Assembly (NCBI RefSeq): GCF_901709675.1
Contig: NC_051101.1
Span: forward strand, 13,288,501-13,352,500
Length of the DNA: 64,000 nucleotides
Direction of reading: 5' to 3'
Source of the DNA: Syngnathus acus
Lineage: Eukaryota; Chordata; Actinopteri; Syngnathiformes; Syngnathidae
This document shows, piece after piece, positions 14,050-25,739 of this stretch (position 1 is its first letter; each line of letters starts with the position of its first letter). Under the pieces are notes generated by a model. It worked only from the letters and a program-made list of their open reading frames with translations, searched no databases and was not told where the DNA came from. The translations under genes and the position numbers were made by a program.

Positions 14050-15470
14050 ACGCAGACACTCGACTGTCAGGTCAACAGGCGAGCAGGTCCAAAATAGACC
14101 AAGTGACGTATGTTTGTGTCAGCTGCCAAACAAAACAAATCCACTCCAACAGGCTTTCCAACACAGTCTCGTCTTAATTATTCAAGTTAAAAATGAAATA
14201 ACTGAAGTTTCTGGCTTGATTCAATGCGTAAGCACAATAGTGACTTTCTATTTCTAAATTGCTAAATAGTGCCTCTGACCTGGACATTTTATAATTCAAG
14301 TTTGTTTCAAGCTCACGCGTTCTATGAAATGCTAAAGACTGTCTTTAAGGTGCGTGCTCTATTAAATATTCATTCAAACTGTTCATAATCTATTAAATAT
14401 GAATAAAATGACTTTGGATTGCACTTTTTTTCCTGATCACATGTAAATTTAACAACTACCTGATCAAATATTCATCAGAGAATTTCAACTAGACATTTTC
14501 GGTCAAGTGTTCAAACGGAACGTTTTCTATCTCATGTAAATTAGCGTCTTTAAACCGCACATTGGACATGCAATGTGACACGCATTTTGAACCAAATATT
14601 AATTAGTAACTTCAACCTGTACATCAGTTGAATCTTTTCTAGGAAATCTTTGAAATGCACATTTTGTGTGTGTGTGAGTGAGTCAGAATTAAACAATGGA
14701 CATGCAGTGTAAATCCAGCTCTAAGAGTTTGTTTTGGGTTCCACTAGGGGGCACTGTTGGCACAGCTTGGTTGTTGCCTCTGCAGAGGAAGGCGCCAGTT
14801 TAAAGGTGAAGAACAAGAAGAATGGGCGTGACCTTTTGCCAACGACAGATATATGTGAGCGTATGCGCAACACATAAAAAAGTAGTATATTTCTTAGCCG
14901 ATGTATATGTGGAGTCGGTTGCTCCTCATTTTGTATTTGACCGTTTTCTTCGTTCAACAAACAAAAGTGCACCAGCGGCCATGACTCCCCTTGCCCACCT
15001 GAGAGATGCTAACACGACACTGTAAAAAAAAAAAAAAAAAAAGGTGTGACAAGGTAAAGGAATTTTAATGGCTTACCTTCTCAGAGTGACATAATAGCAT
15101 GTTAGCTTGTCCTCTCATTCAATTTAGCTTGTTAGCGTTTCTTTTTAGCACATTTTCGAATGTCATCCCACTGAAAGACTGTTCAGTTTGGCCAATTTTA
15201 GAGCTTCAGTTTCATCATTTTAACTTAATAGCTTATTCTAGTTTAAAATGTTACCATGTTACTTTTAGCATTCTACTTTAGAGTGTTAGCTTATCATTTT
15301 AGCATTCACAGGGACTTTTGTGTCTTGGCATGTCGTTTTAATGCTTTAGCTTTTTTCCCTTCTTTCCTCTAAAATCGCCGTTGCTTCCTTTAGCGATCTG
15401 AGAGGAATTTTAGCTTGTTAGCATGTAATAGCTAGGCTTCAGGCGGGATGTTCTGAGAGTGAAGTGGTTT
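14050..15470. other. Intergenic sequence upstream of the cyclase
   Basis: AT-rich sequence with no recognised exon. It contains several ATTAAATATTCAT-like words at 14361-14480, a poly-A run near 15025-15042, and a TTAGC-rich stretch at 15100-15420. I see no coding signal. Confidence 0.5.
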
Positions 15471-15479
15471 TGAATGTAC

Positions 15480-15790
15480 AGTGGACAGCTAGCAAACAAA
15501 GTTACGGCGCTACGCGCGAACCCTCGGTCGCTACGCTGGTTCCAACGCGCTAATGAGGCTAACGGCTTAGCGGGTACATTGGCCTCCCCTTCCCGCCTCA
15601 TCGGTAGGTTTCGGTTGTTAGCGGCCCGCCGCGGTGCCACTCGGTGGTGCGGCGACGGTACCTCGCAGAGATAACAAGGTGGCCGCCGCGCCGCCTTCAT
15701 TAGCACGACCCGCTGAGTCAGTCGTTGTGGATCTTTTTCGCCGCTTATCCGTTGACGCGACGCCGTTATCGGTTCTGATTCCGAAAGGCT
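15480..15790. promoter_or_regulatory. CpG-rich block, possible distal promoter
   Basis: CpG density is far above the surrounding AT-rich sequence (GCGCTACGCGCG, CCGCCGCGG, GCCGCCGCGCCGCC). It contains a minus-strand GCGAG/GTACCG donor-like site at about 15660. It may be the true start of the cyclase transcript or an unrelated CpG island. No open frame in it looks like a known protein. Confidence 0.3.
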
Positions 15791-15799
15791 CCTGTGCCA

Positions 15800-16773
15800 A
15801 CACTGATAGCGGATTTTGCTTGCTGTTATTCAACCGGTGGGATAAGCTGCAAATAATTATATATATATTTTTGTGCATAACTGTTTTGCATTTTAAAAGA
15901 GGAAGCAATTTCTCTTTTCTATGTTAAAAAGTGTTTGGCAACAAAGTAATTCCTTACAGTGCAGCTAATTGACTAATTTTTAAAATTGAAAATTTGGATT
16001 TTGTAAACGAATATGGTGTTAATTTGAATTCTGACATGAATAATATCCAATTCCATGCTACCACTACATATTTAACCATCAAAATCAAGCCCAAAAAAAC
16101 GCTTTGTCTAGAAGGTGGATAAAATAAAGGAGAACATTTTCTTTCTTTCTCATTTTTTTATTTCTTAAAGTGCAATCATGCAACACTACTCTAACCATCA
16201 CATTCACTTGCTAAAAGTGTTCATCTTCTGCCTGCGGGGAAGGAAGTGAAATGAAATCTTTATGATTGATAACGTTTACAACACACCTCACCCTTCTACA
16301 CACGCGCAAACACACACGCATGCACGCGCACCAAATCTCTGCATGGTCGACACTTATGTGTGAAGACGTCTTCCTTTTTGCCCTGCTGGCCTTTTATTTG
16401 TTTAAGAAATGCTATTTTCTCCCTTTCATTATAAAAGTGTTTGGATCTTCCAGGTGATGTGCATTCTGATGTCTAGCTCTCTCACACATGCACACGTACA
16501 GTCCATTTCAGTCCCAGGGTGCCGCCGCCGCTGCCGCCGCCTATTCATTGGTTCACATGGCGGCTGCGGGGGCTACGCTAGCTGAATGCTAACGAGTTGG
16601 GTGCTCTTTGGGTTGCATTTATTGCTCCTCTGTGTGTTCTCCATCTCCAGCACCCCCTCTCCACGGGCCTCCTCCCGCCCCGTCACAATCCCCCAAACCC
16701 TCCCCACCTGACAGCATCTTTATCTTGGCTGCTTCCCTCCCTGCTCAGCTGCTCTTTGTGTGTGTGTGTGTGT

Positions 16774-16814
<41 letters not shown>

Positions 16815-17640
16815 TGCGGGCACGATAATGCGTCGTACTAGAATTTTAAAAAAGACATTACAGTCAACGCCAGCTGTTGGCTGAGGTTTCGAACAAAGAC
16901 CTGTAGCCAAAAGCACAAATTGGCCAATAGGGGATGTGAAAAATGTTATAAACTTATAAACACATACATAACATAATCATATTTCAACACAATTGCAGGC
17001 ATGTCTAGAAAATAGTGGACCTATTACCGCATCTGTGTACTGTGCCTTTAAGAGGCGGGGCTTATGTGTGACGTCAGGCAATTCAATTAAAGGTTTTAAG
17101 TTTTGCCATTGCAAAAATGGATCGCCATCTTAGTGTCACCAAAAAAAAAAACCAGATCGTCGTTGTAGTTAAGTAAAATCGAGGATGTGCAGTGTTAGCT
17201 TCCACCTAGCTTCTCGTGGTTGTTGCGCCCGCTCCGAGCGACTGTGGCAGCTTAAAAGGAAAGTGAAGCAAGCCAGCGAGCGTCTTTGCACAAGAAGGAA
17301 GCGTGCATATAAATATTCCATTAAGTGGAGTCGGCTCCATAACAGCGTTATGTATTCAGCGTGGACGCCCAAATGAAATTATTGGGGGGGGGGTGATTGA
17401 GGGGAGGGAGTAGCTGCTTCCTTTTCTAATACTTTTCCTGCTTTGGCCCCTTGGCCTCATCACAGGTGACACTAATCCAATTTCAGCAACAATACACACA
17501 CACACAAACACACACATTTTAAAGGTCACCGGAGACGGTGTGAATTTAAAAGCTCACACAAGAGAATCCATTTGAATCAATAGTGTTCTTCCTCTGCCAA
17601 AGAATAATAATATACTATTTGTGAGGAGGAAAAATGTTTT
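15800..17640. other. Intergenic, no gene seen
   Basis: AT-rich sequence, a (GCC)n-like patch at 16521-16541 and a (GT)n tract (16756-16814). No exon or RNA gene was recognised. Confidence 0.5.
16756..16814 (+). repeat. (GT)n microsatellite
   Basis: About 59 bp of GT dinucleotides with one GA interruption, ending in GCGCGTGCG. Confidence 0.95.
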
Positions 17641-17649
17641 GACCTCACG

Positions 17650-17712
17650 TGTTGGACGTGAGAGCGGCACGGCGCCCTAGTGGTTAGATGTCCGCCTCGC
17701 AGTGTTTGAATC
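17650..17712 (+). repeat. tRNA-derived SINE head fragment
   Basis: AGCGGCACGGCGCCCTAGTG, then GTTAGATGTCCGCCTCGCAG and GTTTGAATCTC, follow the order of the head of common fish tRNA-SINEs. The A-box lies near TAGTGGTTAGA and the B-box near GTTTGAATCTC. The body is missing. Confidence 0.6.
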
Positions 17713-17719
17713 TCGCAAA

Positions 17720-20700
17720 CATGAGTTCGCTGTATAACAATGGTAATCCCATCCCGTCTCGTGTGTGGAAGATAAAATGTCGCGCCAGCAGTTTGGCGGG
17801 GACGCGCCAGACGCTCTTTGTGTGCCAAACACGGCGGCTCACGTTAGCGCTCTTTAGCTTGGCAGCGTTGTCGTGTTTGATATCGCTGCCTCCTGTTGGC
17901 GCATTCGCGCAACATGTCATTGTGGAAAAAGTCACAAACACACAAAACGTTCTGAACCACGTTGTACGCGTGTTTATGGATTTAAAATGCGTAGCGACTG
18001 GTCCAGCTCCTTCAGCATGTTTTTTTTTTTTTTCCTCCATCAAACACAAGCACAACACCTTTCCCACTGTGTGTACGAGCAGGAAGTGAAAAATAACACG
18101 CTTATTTATTAATGCACACACTGAAATTGAATTCATTTTCATGCTTCAGTGCTGATGGAGAAGTGGATCATGATCTAATAGCGTGTAACACACACATCCA
18201 CGCACGCACACACACACAACGCTTGCAATGATAAACAACAGTAGGTGCCGCCGACTAGTAAATTGTGAATGATTGTGCTCATTTGGACACTCCAACGGCA
18301 CAGCAACAAGGCACTCTATTTTTATCAAGCCGTCATGATGTCGCTTCTGTTTCAGGGGCCGAGATTGGAGTGTCATGGCGTGGCGGCAACAACACAAATG
18401 CGATACTTCCTCTCCCACAAATGAACACAAAGCAGCAGCTGTGAGTGTTTTTTTTTTTTTACTTAGTCCACTTTAGTCTTATTCCACTTAAGCAGCGATA
18501 GTTTTTGTTCAAATGTAACATTTAAGGCTCTTTCTATCTTTGAGGTCACACTTTAGTTTTAAAGTGACGACTGTTGTTGTTGTTGTTGCTCTTTTAATGT
18601 ATGACGGCGTTGCTGCTGTCGAAAGAAACGGTAGCAGCCGTCGACTCCCGTGAACTTTACGCCTCCCCCCCATTTGGATCGATACCGTCGTAAAAAACGT
18701 GCAATAAGGGTCAGCTCAACAGCAGCAAAGGCGCATTATGGAGACGTTATTTAAAAAGTGAAGTCGTTAAATGGGGACATTATGATTTTTGTGATGCGGA
18801 CACATGATGTGAAGGCATTATGGAGACATGATACGAAATGATTGATCAATATGGAGACTGGTGAAAATATTGTAACAACCTTATGATTCCAAGTATTATG
18901 ATTATGTTGACCTCATTGCGAAGACAATTTCGAGACACCGTGGAGCGCTTCCCATTCAACAACGGATGCGGTCTTTTTTATTTTTATTTTTTATTTTTTT
19001 GCAGGAGGCTCTTGAAGGTGACGTGGGGATGAAAGGGACATTGTGAATATTTGATGAAGCAACATGGTGGCCACCAGTCGGAAGTCCCGGTGTCCAATCA
19101 AGCAGGTGACCTTTTCCTTTTAAGCGACGCAGTGCACACTTCAAACATCCGTCTGTCCGTCAACACATGGACGCACACACACTTGGGGGGGGGGGGGGAA
19201 TCAAATAAGAGCATCATGAAGCGTGTTGTATTTGTACCCAAGTAGCGCGTTTGTACTCACTTTCTGGCGGCAATGACGGAAAGTTCCGGAGCGGTTGCAC
19301 GGGTGCGCTTAGTGAAGGTGTGAAGTCTTGGCAGGCCAAAGAGGGATAATGATTTTATTTCAGTGCCCCGCAGGTGCATTGTGGGTGTCGGCACCATTGA
19401 TCTGAGCCGAACGATAAGAAAGGCGGGCCGGCGACAGGCTGTTAACCCGCCGAGTCGGGAGCAGGAATCCATTTCCCGGCCTCCCGCCCGGCTCCGTATC
19501 TCCCGTCGGTGCAGCTGTCGGCTTCACAACTCTCTTTTTTTTGTCCTCTAATCTGCTGTGAAACGCCATCACTGGCCGGGAGGAAAAATCCGCCTGCGCG
19601 GAGGTGGAATAAATGTCCTCCGCCGGGACGGAGCGGGGACATCTTGGTCGTGTGCGCTCTGGGAAAATTAATAGATTTCCAAACGGACCTGAGCCGCGAC
19701 ACGTCTTTTTAAACACAGCGGCAATTGCCTTCGTTTCATCTTGCACTGCTTCGACTCTGTACTCATAATGATAATAATGTTCATAATATAATATAATGAT
19801 AATATAATATAATAATGTACTTTTGAAAAACAGAGTTGTGCCACAATTCATTCGAGAGTAAAGATTTTTGCTGTGATACAATTTAACAAACTAATTACAA
19901 CAAATTACAAAGTGAATACCGCCCCCCCCCCCTCCGAGTCAAAACGAAAGGAATCCCCAATGAAAAATCCAAAAGCTATTCCACCTGTGACACTTGAATG
20001 TAAACAAACACCTGTCTGCCCCTTCGCATCATCCATAATGTAAACACCATCTGCCCTTGCACTCGCGCACGTAATGTAAATGCGCGGCCATTTGCGCGCA
20101 TGCACACACACGCACACACACACACACTGGGGCTCGCACTGCCTCCTGGGCCGTAACCGCTGCATAGCGCGTGTGAGGGTAATTGAATTTGACCCGTGGC
20201 TAACGAGGGTGGCGTCCGTCTAATTGAACGTGACAGGGCATCGGCAGTCCCACTGACCCTCCCCTCCCCATCCCCTTACCGCCCACTCCCTCCCGCCCCT
20301 CCTCTGGCCCAAAGTGACTTTATCCCGAACGCATTCCCAGGATGTTTGTCATTGTGAAACGTCTCCGTTGAGCGGGACGCGGTGGCTGCCTCGGTTACCG
20401 TGACGAGCGGGCGGAGCAGTGAGGTCCAAAAAGGGGACAGGCGTGTACAGGGCATCAATCAGCGCCACCGCTCTCCTCCAGGCTCGGTCGTGTCCTTTTA
20501 TGTCCTGATCAGACTTAACGCAAGCGGACGTGATTGGTGGAGTCCTTAAACGCAGCGTTTTGTTTGGAGATTCACCTTTGTAACTTCACCTTCTTTGTCG
20601 TCTTCTGTGCAAATGGGGAAGCGATTAGAAGAAGAAAAAAAACTTTAGAAGATTTCCAAAGTTCACCTTATGGCCATTTTCCATCTCTGTTGTTCCCCAT

Positions 20701-21390
20701 CCTTGTAGAGGTGTCTTTGTCTATTTCCGGACCCCCCCCCTCCTCACCGTCCCTGATCCAGGCCGTGCAAAGCTGCTCCATCAGCTCCCGACACTTTTAT
20801 CAGCGGCACCAGACTTCCCAAGGAGCTGAAACACCCAGAAAAAGACTCCATATTTTATTCTTATCCTCATTAGACGTCTGAAAAAGAAGACGCCGCTTCC
20901 CCCGCACCAGACCTCCTGCTTTTGTCTTCTAAATCTGCCTGGTGGGGGTTTAGGGATTGGGGAGGGGTGGGGGGGTATGATGGGTGAGAAACGATGGGGT
21001 GGGAGGGGGTTGTGTTTTTGATAGAGCCGCCGTGATCCTCTTCACTGATATGGAAGAAGATTCAGGCCAGGATGAAAAGGCAACAAATGTTCCGCCGAGG
21101 ATCCTGGAGGGCATCGAGCAGACCAGGACGCACATAAACACAAAAATACACTAAAACATAAACGTAGACACTCGGAGTTGACACACTCCTGCTCAAATGA
21201 CCAAGATAAATCCTTTGAAACTTTTCCCACCCTCAATGCAACCTCTAACCTTTACAAAGCAATTGATAATAAAGTACCTACTGGTACATCTGAACTTTGT
21301 TAGGGATTAATCAGAGGCGCTTAAAATGCCACCAGTTGGATGCTGGCCGCTATCTAGAATGTGCTTGAATGTCATTGGCTAATTTTTAAC
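17720..21390. other. Intergenic, no gene seen
   Basis: Unique-looking sequence with homopolymer runs, poly-G at 19183-19197, an AT repeat at 19766-19815 (ATAATATAATAT), and a G-rich tract at 20941-21012. Open frames here show no domain and no paired splice sites. Confidence 0.45.
20941..21012 (+). other. G-run cluster, G-quadruplex candidate
   Basis: About eight G-runs of three to seven bases within 72 bp (GGTGGGGG, AGGG, TGGGGAGGGGTGGGGGGG, then TGGGTG, GGGGTGGGAGGGGG). This satisfies the usual four-run quadruplex pattern several times over. Confidence 0.6.
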
Positions 21391-21392
21391 AG

Positions 21393-21560
21393 CTTCACCC
21401 CTGTTATAAAAGGGTGTGTACACTTATGCAACCACTTTTTTCGCCAGGTTTTTTTTTTTTTTACATCTCATATCGACAGGATTTCTTTTTTTCAATTGAG
21501 ATATACATCTTAATGGTCACAATAATGCAATTATTTCATTTTCTTTTTCTTTTTTACGTT
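21393..21560 (+). repeat. Fragment of an interspersed element, class uncertain
   Basis: The phrase TTATAAAAGGGTGTGTACAC with CTTATGCAACCAC is familiar from the end region of a widespread fish DNA transposon family, as I recall it. No ends or duplication could be found. Confidence 0.35.
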
Positions 21561-21599
21561 ACAAAAACCTTTGTGTAGGATTTTTATAGCCACAGTAAA

Positions 21600-24500
21600 C
21601 AACCATACAGTGTACATCAATGTTTTATGTGTGTGGCGCACGCACTAAACTCGATTTACCAAAGATGGATTAAAGTGCAAGTTCGCAGCAGCGTGTTTGC
21701 GCTGTTTTTAATGACGCTGACATTTACGTTCATGTTGGTGTTTTTTATGCTAATGGGTGTCAACAAACTACAAACTGTGCTCGTGTATCTTTATGACGCT
21801 CATATTAATGTCGAAATGTCTCTATTAAAGTTCACGTCGATGTTAATGTAGATAAACAAAAATCTCTTTCTGTTTACGTAACCTTCATTAATTGTATGTG
21901 CGCGCGTGTGTCACACATGCACACAAAAAGAAAAACACTCGAGGTGAAGTGCACACACTGCGTTAGTGCTGTGCATTAGGCTTGATTCATGTCGTATTTT
22001 CCAAATGCTATTAGCGCAGAACAAGCTTTTAGACAAGTCGAGGCTCCAGAGTGGTCACTGAAGCATATCCCGGTGATATTATGGGATGCTCATGTCGCTA
22101 TGGTGACACAAAGCCCACAAAGCATGAACAAAATTGAAAGACAACAACTCGTAGAAGCTAATTAGCGACACCATTTTGTCATATTCTGTCACAGACTGTT
22201 CTTGCATTACAGTTAACTGTGAGACAACAATAAGTAGCCTGATGCTAAGCTAACTGTAAACGGCGTTAGTCAAAATTCAATTTACAACAACATTGTGGAA
22301 TATTTTTGATGAGTCATTGTTAGCAGCTTAGCCAGTGTTAGCCTGGCTTCGCCTGAGGTGACATTTTGATTACTTTTCACCGATTCGCATGCTGCTCTTG
22401 TTCAAATCCTGCCAGACCCAAAAACGTGTCCTGGTGTTCTTTATGTGTCAAGTTTCACAAGTCAAGCAACAGAACAAAAAAAAAACATTTGCATGACCGC
22501 CGGCATTAATTCCAGAAAGCGTTGCGGCGAACACTTTTGACTCTGACGTTCCGTCTTAATTCCCACGGCAAGTGTTTTTTTTTTTTTTTCATTCCAAGTG
22601 CCGTCCTTGAAGCGGACCCTTCACGCTCCGGCTCGCCTCCGTGGCCTCGAGCCGGCGCGGGTGTTCCGGTTTGATCCGACGCCATGAGAGTTTGTCTCGG
22701 CCTTGGCGTCTTCAGAGGGAAGACGTCTGCTTGTGCTTTTTTTTCTTTTTCCCCCAAAGCCGTGCGCCGCAATTAAAGTCTGCAAGGCTCATCAACGTCA
22801 CAACAGAATGAGAACTTCTTGTTTACCACCAGCTTCTGACAAATCAAAAAAATTTGTCAAACCGGAAAAAACATGTCCATGTTTTTTTTCCCGCTTATCA
22901 TTAACTATCTTAAAAGCGCCGTTGTTACATTTTCTGGCACGCTAGGCGCACTCGTGTGGCCGCAGCCGTGGTGGTGGTTATGATTTGTGTCGACTTGGCG
23001 GCCGTGCGCCAAATGTCTTGTCAACAGAAGAGTTACGCCTTGTGGGGGACAAAAAAAAAAGTCATGAATAATAATAACCTGATTAGCGCAACACAAGACT
23101 CGTTCACAATCCAATGTTTCAGTCTTTCACTCAATCATTGATTTATTAATTCTTAGTGTATTGTGATGTACGACGTCCATAACCTCTGGATGACTCCGGT
23201 GCGTTTTGATTGGCCGTTTTGTTGCCGACCGTCATGGCCGCCACTTGAGCGACAGGCCCCGAATTAATTTGCCTTTGAAGAAGATCTGCTTAGCGGTGGC
23301 AGCGGTAGCTTTCTTTTTAAATGTTTTTTTTTTTTCCCTGACTCAGCTGAAAAAGTAACGGCGGGCGAAGCGCGAGTGGGAGTGAAGACTAGCTGTCAGC
23401 CTGAACGCTGTTTGCTCTGCATTCATTATAATTCTATTCAGAATAATCACACAAATGTCAAGTTTGGAAATGTTCTTCCACTTGGTGGGGACACGTGACC
23501 TTGAGGGCAAAAATAAATAAATAAAGTTGAGTCGAAGACCCAAATCCTAAATAAGTATACGACACAAAGCAGGACATATTCAAATAAGATTCAATCTGAA
23601 CATTTGACATCTGCAGAGAAGCAGAAAGTGACGCTCCAGTGTGAAGTTTTATGAAATATGATTAAAGTCGTCCGTGATTTGTAGTTTCATTATTTATACC
23701 TTCATAATACCTAATAAAGTCAGTCCGGCTGTTGTTTAATGTCGCCCCAATGGCGCTTTAATAATTGCAAAACTGGATATTACACGTATCACATCATGTA
23801 TTATACATACAAAGCGTATATTTCATATTTTCACATAATCATGAGCATGTATTCCTGTATCATGTTATTCCCCGTATCCACATAAGTGATTCTATGTACA
23901 TATGTTTTTTTTTAGATAATATTGCGTGCTACGTCGTGAACGGGATATTTTCTGAGCTTTCTTCATCTTTCAATTGTCATCATGAATATTGCATCAAGTG
24001 ATTACTGCGCCCTCAATCTAATATTCATGTTTTTAATATCAGCCGCGGCCTCACTCAATTGTCATGTTTGTCTTTTGGGAAATTACAAAAAGCACCAGAT
24101 ACTTGCTTCCGTCAAATGAAACACATCCTTCATCGCAGATTATTATTCATAACACGCATTATTCATCGCACACATTATTCATCACGTTATTCCCATTGAA
24201 GGGGCACATCTGCCCAGTCAGCACTTTTTGTCTTTTTCAACGCGTGATTGCTTGAACATCAACTAATAGAACAATAGATCATATCTGTGATGTATCTACA
24301 TTAATCAGCTTTTTTTTTTTTTCCTTGCTTGTGCCGTAACACGCGTGGCCATACTGCGACAGTGCGCTACTATTTCGCACATTTTGAAGTGCTCCTTGGA
24401 AAAGTGTTTTCCTGTATCCACCATCATCTGTGTGCGCGCGCGTGTGCTGTTAGCGTGATGGGAATACTCGATTAGCGCTGTTTTGGCGTGTTAGCAAAAA

Positions 24501-24600
24501 CGGCTAACAACTAGCTGTCCTTTGGAAGGTCAAAGACGCGTGTTAACATTCCGCCGGCGTTTCTTCTTGTCTTTCGAATGACGTCATTTGAAGTGTATAA
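21600..24600. other. Intergenic, no gene seen
   Basis: AT-rich, mostly unique sequence, with TTATTCAT repeats at 24142-24183. No exon, RNA gene or intact transposon was recognised. Confidence 0.45.
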
Positions 24601-24604
24601 GCGG

Positions 24605-24860
24605 TGAGATCGTGTACCGCCTCACAGTCTCAAGGTTCTGGGTTTGAATCTGGTTTTGCGTGGTTCATTCCTCCCGCATTTCAAAAACGTGCTAGCATAA
24701 ATACGATGGCACGTTTTATGCTCGCACGTTTTTGAAATGCGGGAGGAATGAACCACTGAACTATCCATCGGTGTGAATGCCACTAATTGGTGACCAATTG
24801 AGGGCAAGTCCACTTGACCTCCCCCGAAGTCAGCGGAGAGGGAGACTCGACTCTCGCAGT
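24605..24860 (+). repeat. SINE-like repeat with an internal 41-nt hairpin
   Basis: The left part (ACCGCCTCACAGTCTCAAGG, then GGTTTGAATCTGG) matches a tRNA-SINE B-box region. The right part (GTGTGAATGCCACTAATTGG, then TGACCAATTGAGGGCAAG) resembles the SINE body. Between them lies an inverted repeat with arms 24661-24701 and 24715-24755, identical except for one base, around a 13-nt loop. The segment after the B-box therefore appears twice in opposite orientation. Confidence 0.65.
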
Positions 24861-25358
24861 TCACTTCTGCGTCGACATTTTAGTTGTGGAAGCTGCTTGA
24901 GAACTTCCTAAAAGGTTTATCGTCGTATTTGTTTGTCTTCCGGCAAAGTTCTCGCATGGTTTAAGCATTATTTCACGCTTATGGTTCACCTAGACGGTTA
25001 TTCTCATATTTTTATGTTTTTAATATGCTGCTGAATTGAGCTAACAGCGAGAAAAGTGAGTATTCGATGCTAGGAGGCAAAGTGAGGACATAGATCACAT
25101 TTCTATTCTATTTACATTTTATGAGACAAGACAGAAGCTCTCTGGCAGTGTGTCAAATGTGTTAAAAACAACGACAAGAAAAGCTTTATACCAGCCAGCA
25201 CTTCTTTCTTTGACAAATATGATGTCATGTCATAAAAATCCAATAATTTATTGTTACATCCTGACAAAGTGTTTAAGAACACCGCACAGGAAGTTTGACT
25301 CAAACAATAACAATGTTGATTTAAGATCCTCCTGAGCGCGCGTGCGTGCTAACGTGTC

Positions 25359-25361
<3 letters not shown>

Positions 25362-25418
<57 letters not shown>
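25362..25418 (+). repeat. (GT)n microsatellite
   Basis: About 57 bp of uninterrupted GT. Confidence 0.95.
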
Positions 25419-25419
<1 letters not shown>

Positions 25420-25536
25420 CTATGTGTGAGTTTGTGTGAGGGAGAGTGTATCCTACACTTTTCCTACGTGCATTTGCACTTGACATTTCTCGACAAGGTC
25501 ACACTTTTACTTAGTACACAAAACACACATTAGCAG

Positions 25537-25564
25537 ACACACACACACACACACACACACACAC
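25537..25564 (+). repeat. (AC)n microsatellite, short
   Basis: About 28 bp of AC. Confidence 0.9.
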
Positions 25565-25673
25565 GTAGTGCAGCGAGAACGATGAATTTGGGCACACCGG
25601 TAACGAGCAATTAACATGGTGATCTTAATGGCCATGAATTTATCTTGCTTTAATGAACATTTGCTGATTAATG

Positions 25674-25675
<2 letters not shown>

Positions 25676-25728
<53 letters not shown>
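25676..25728 (+). repeat. (AC)n microsatellite
   Basis: About 53 bp of uninterrupted AC. It is complementary to the GT tract 260 bp upstream. Confidence 0.95.
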
Positions 25729-25729
<1 letters not shown>

Positions 25730-25739
25730 CAATGCACAC

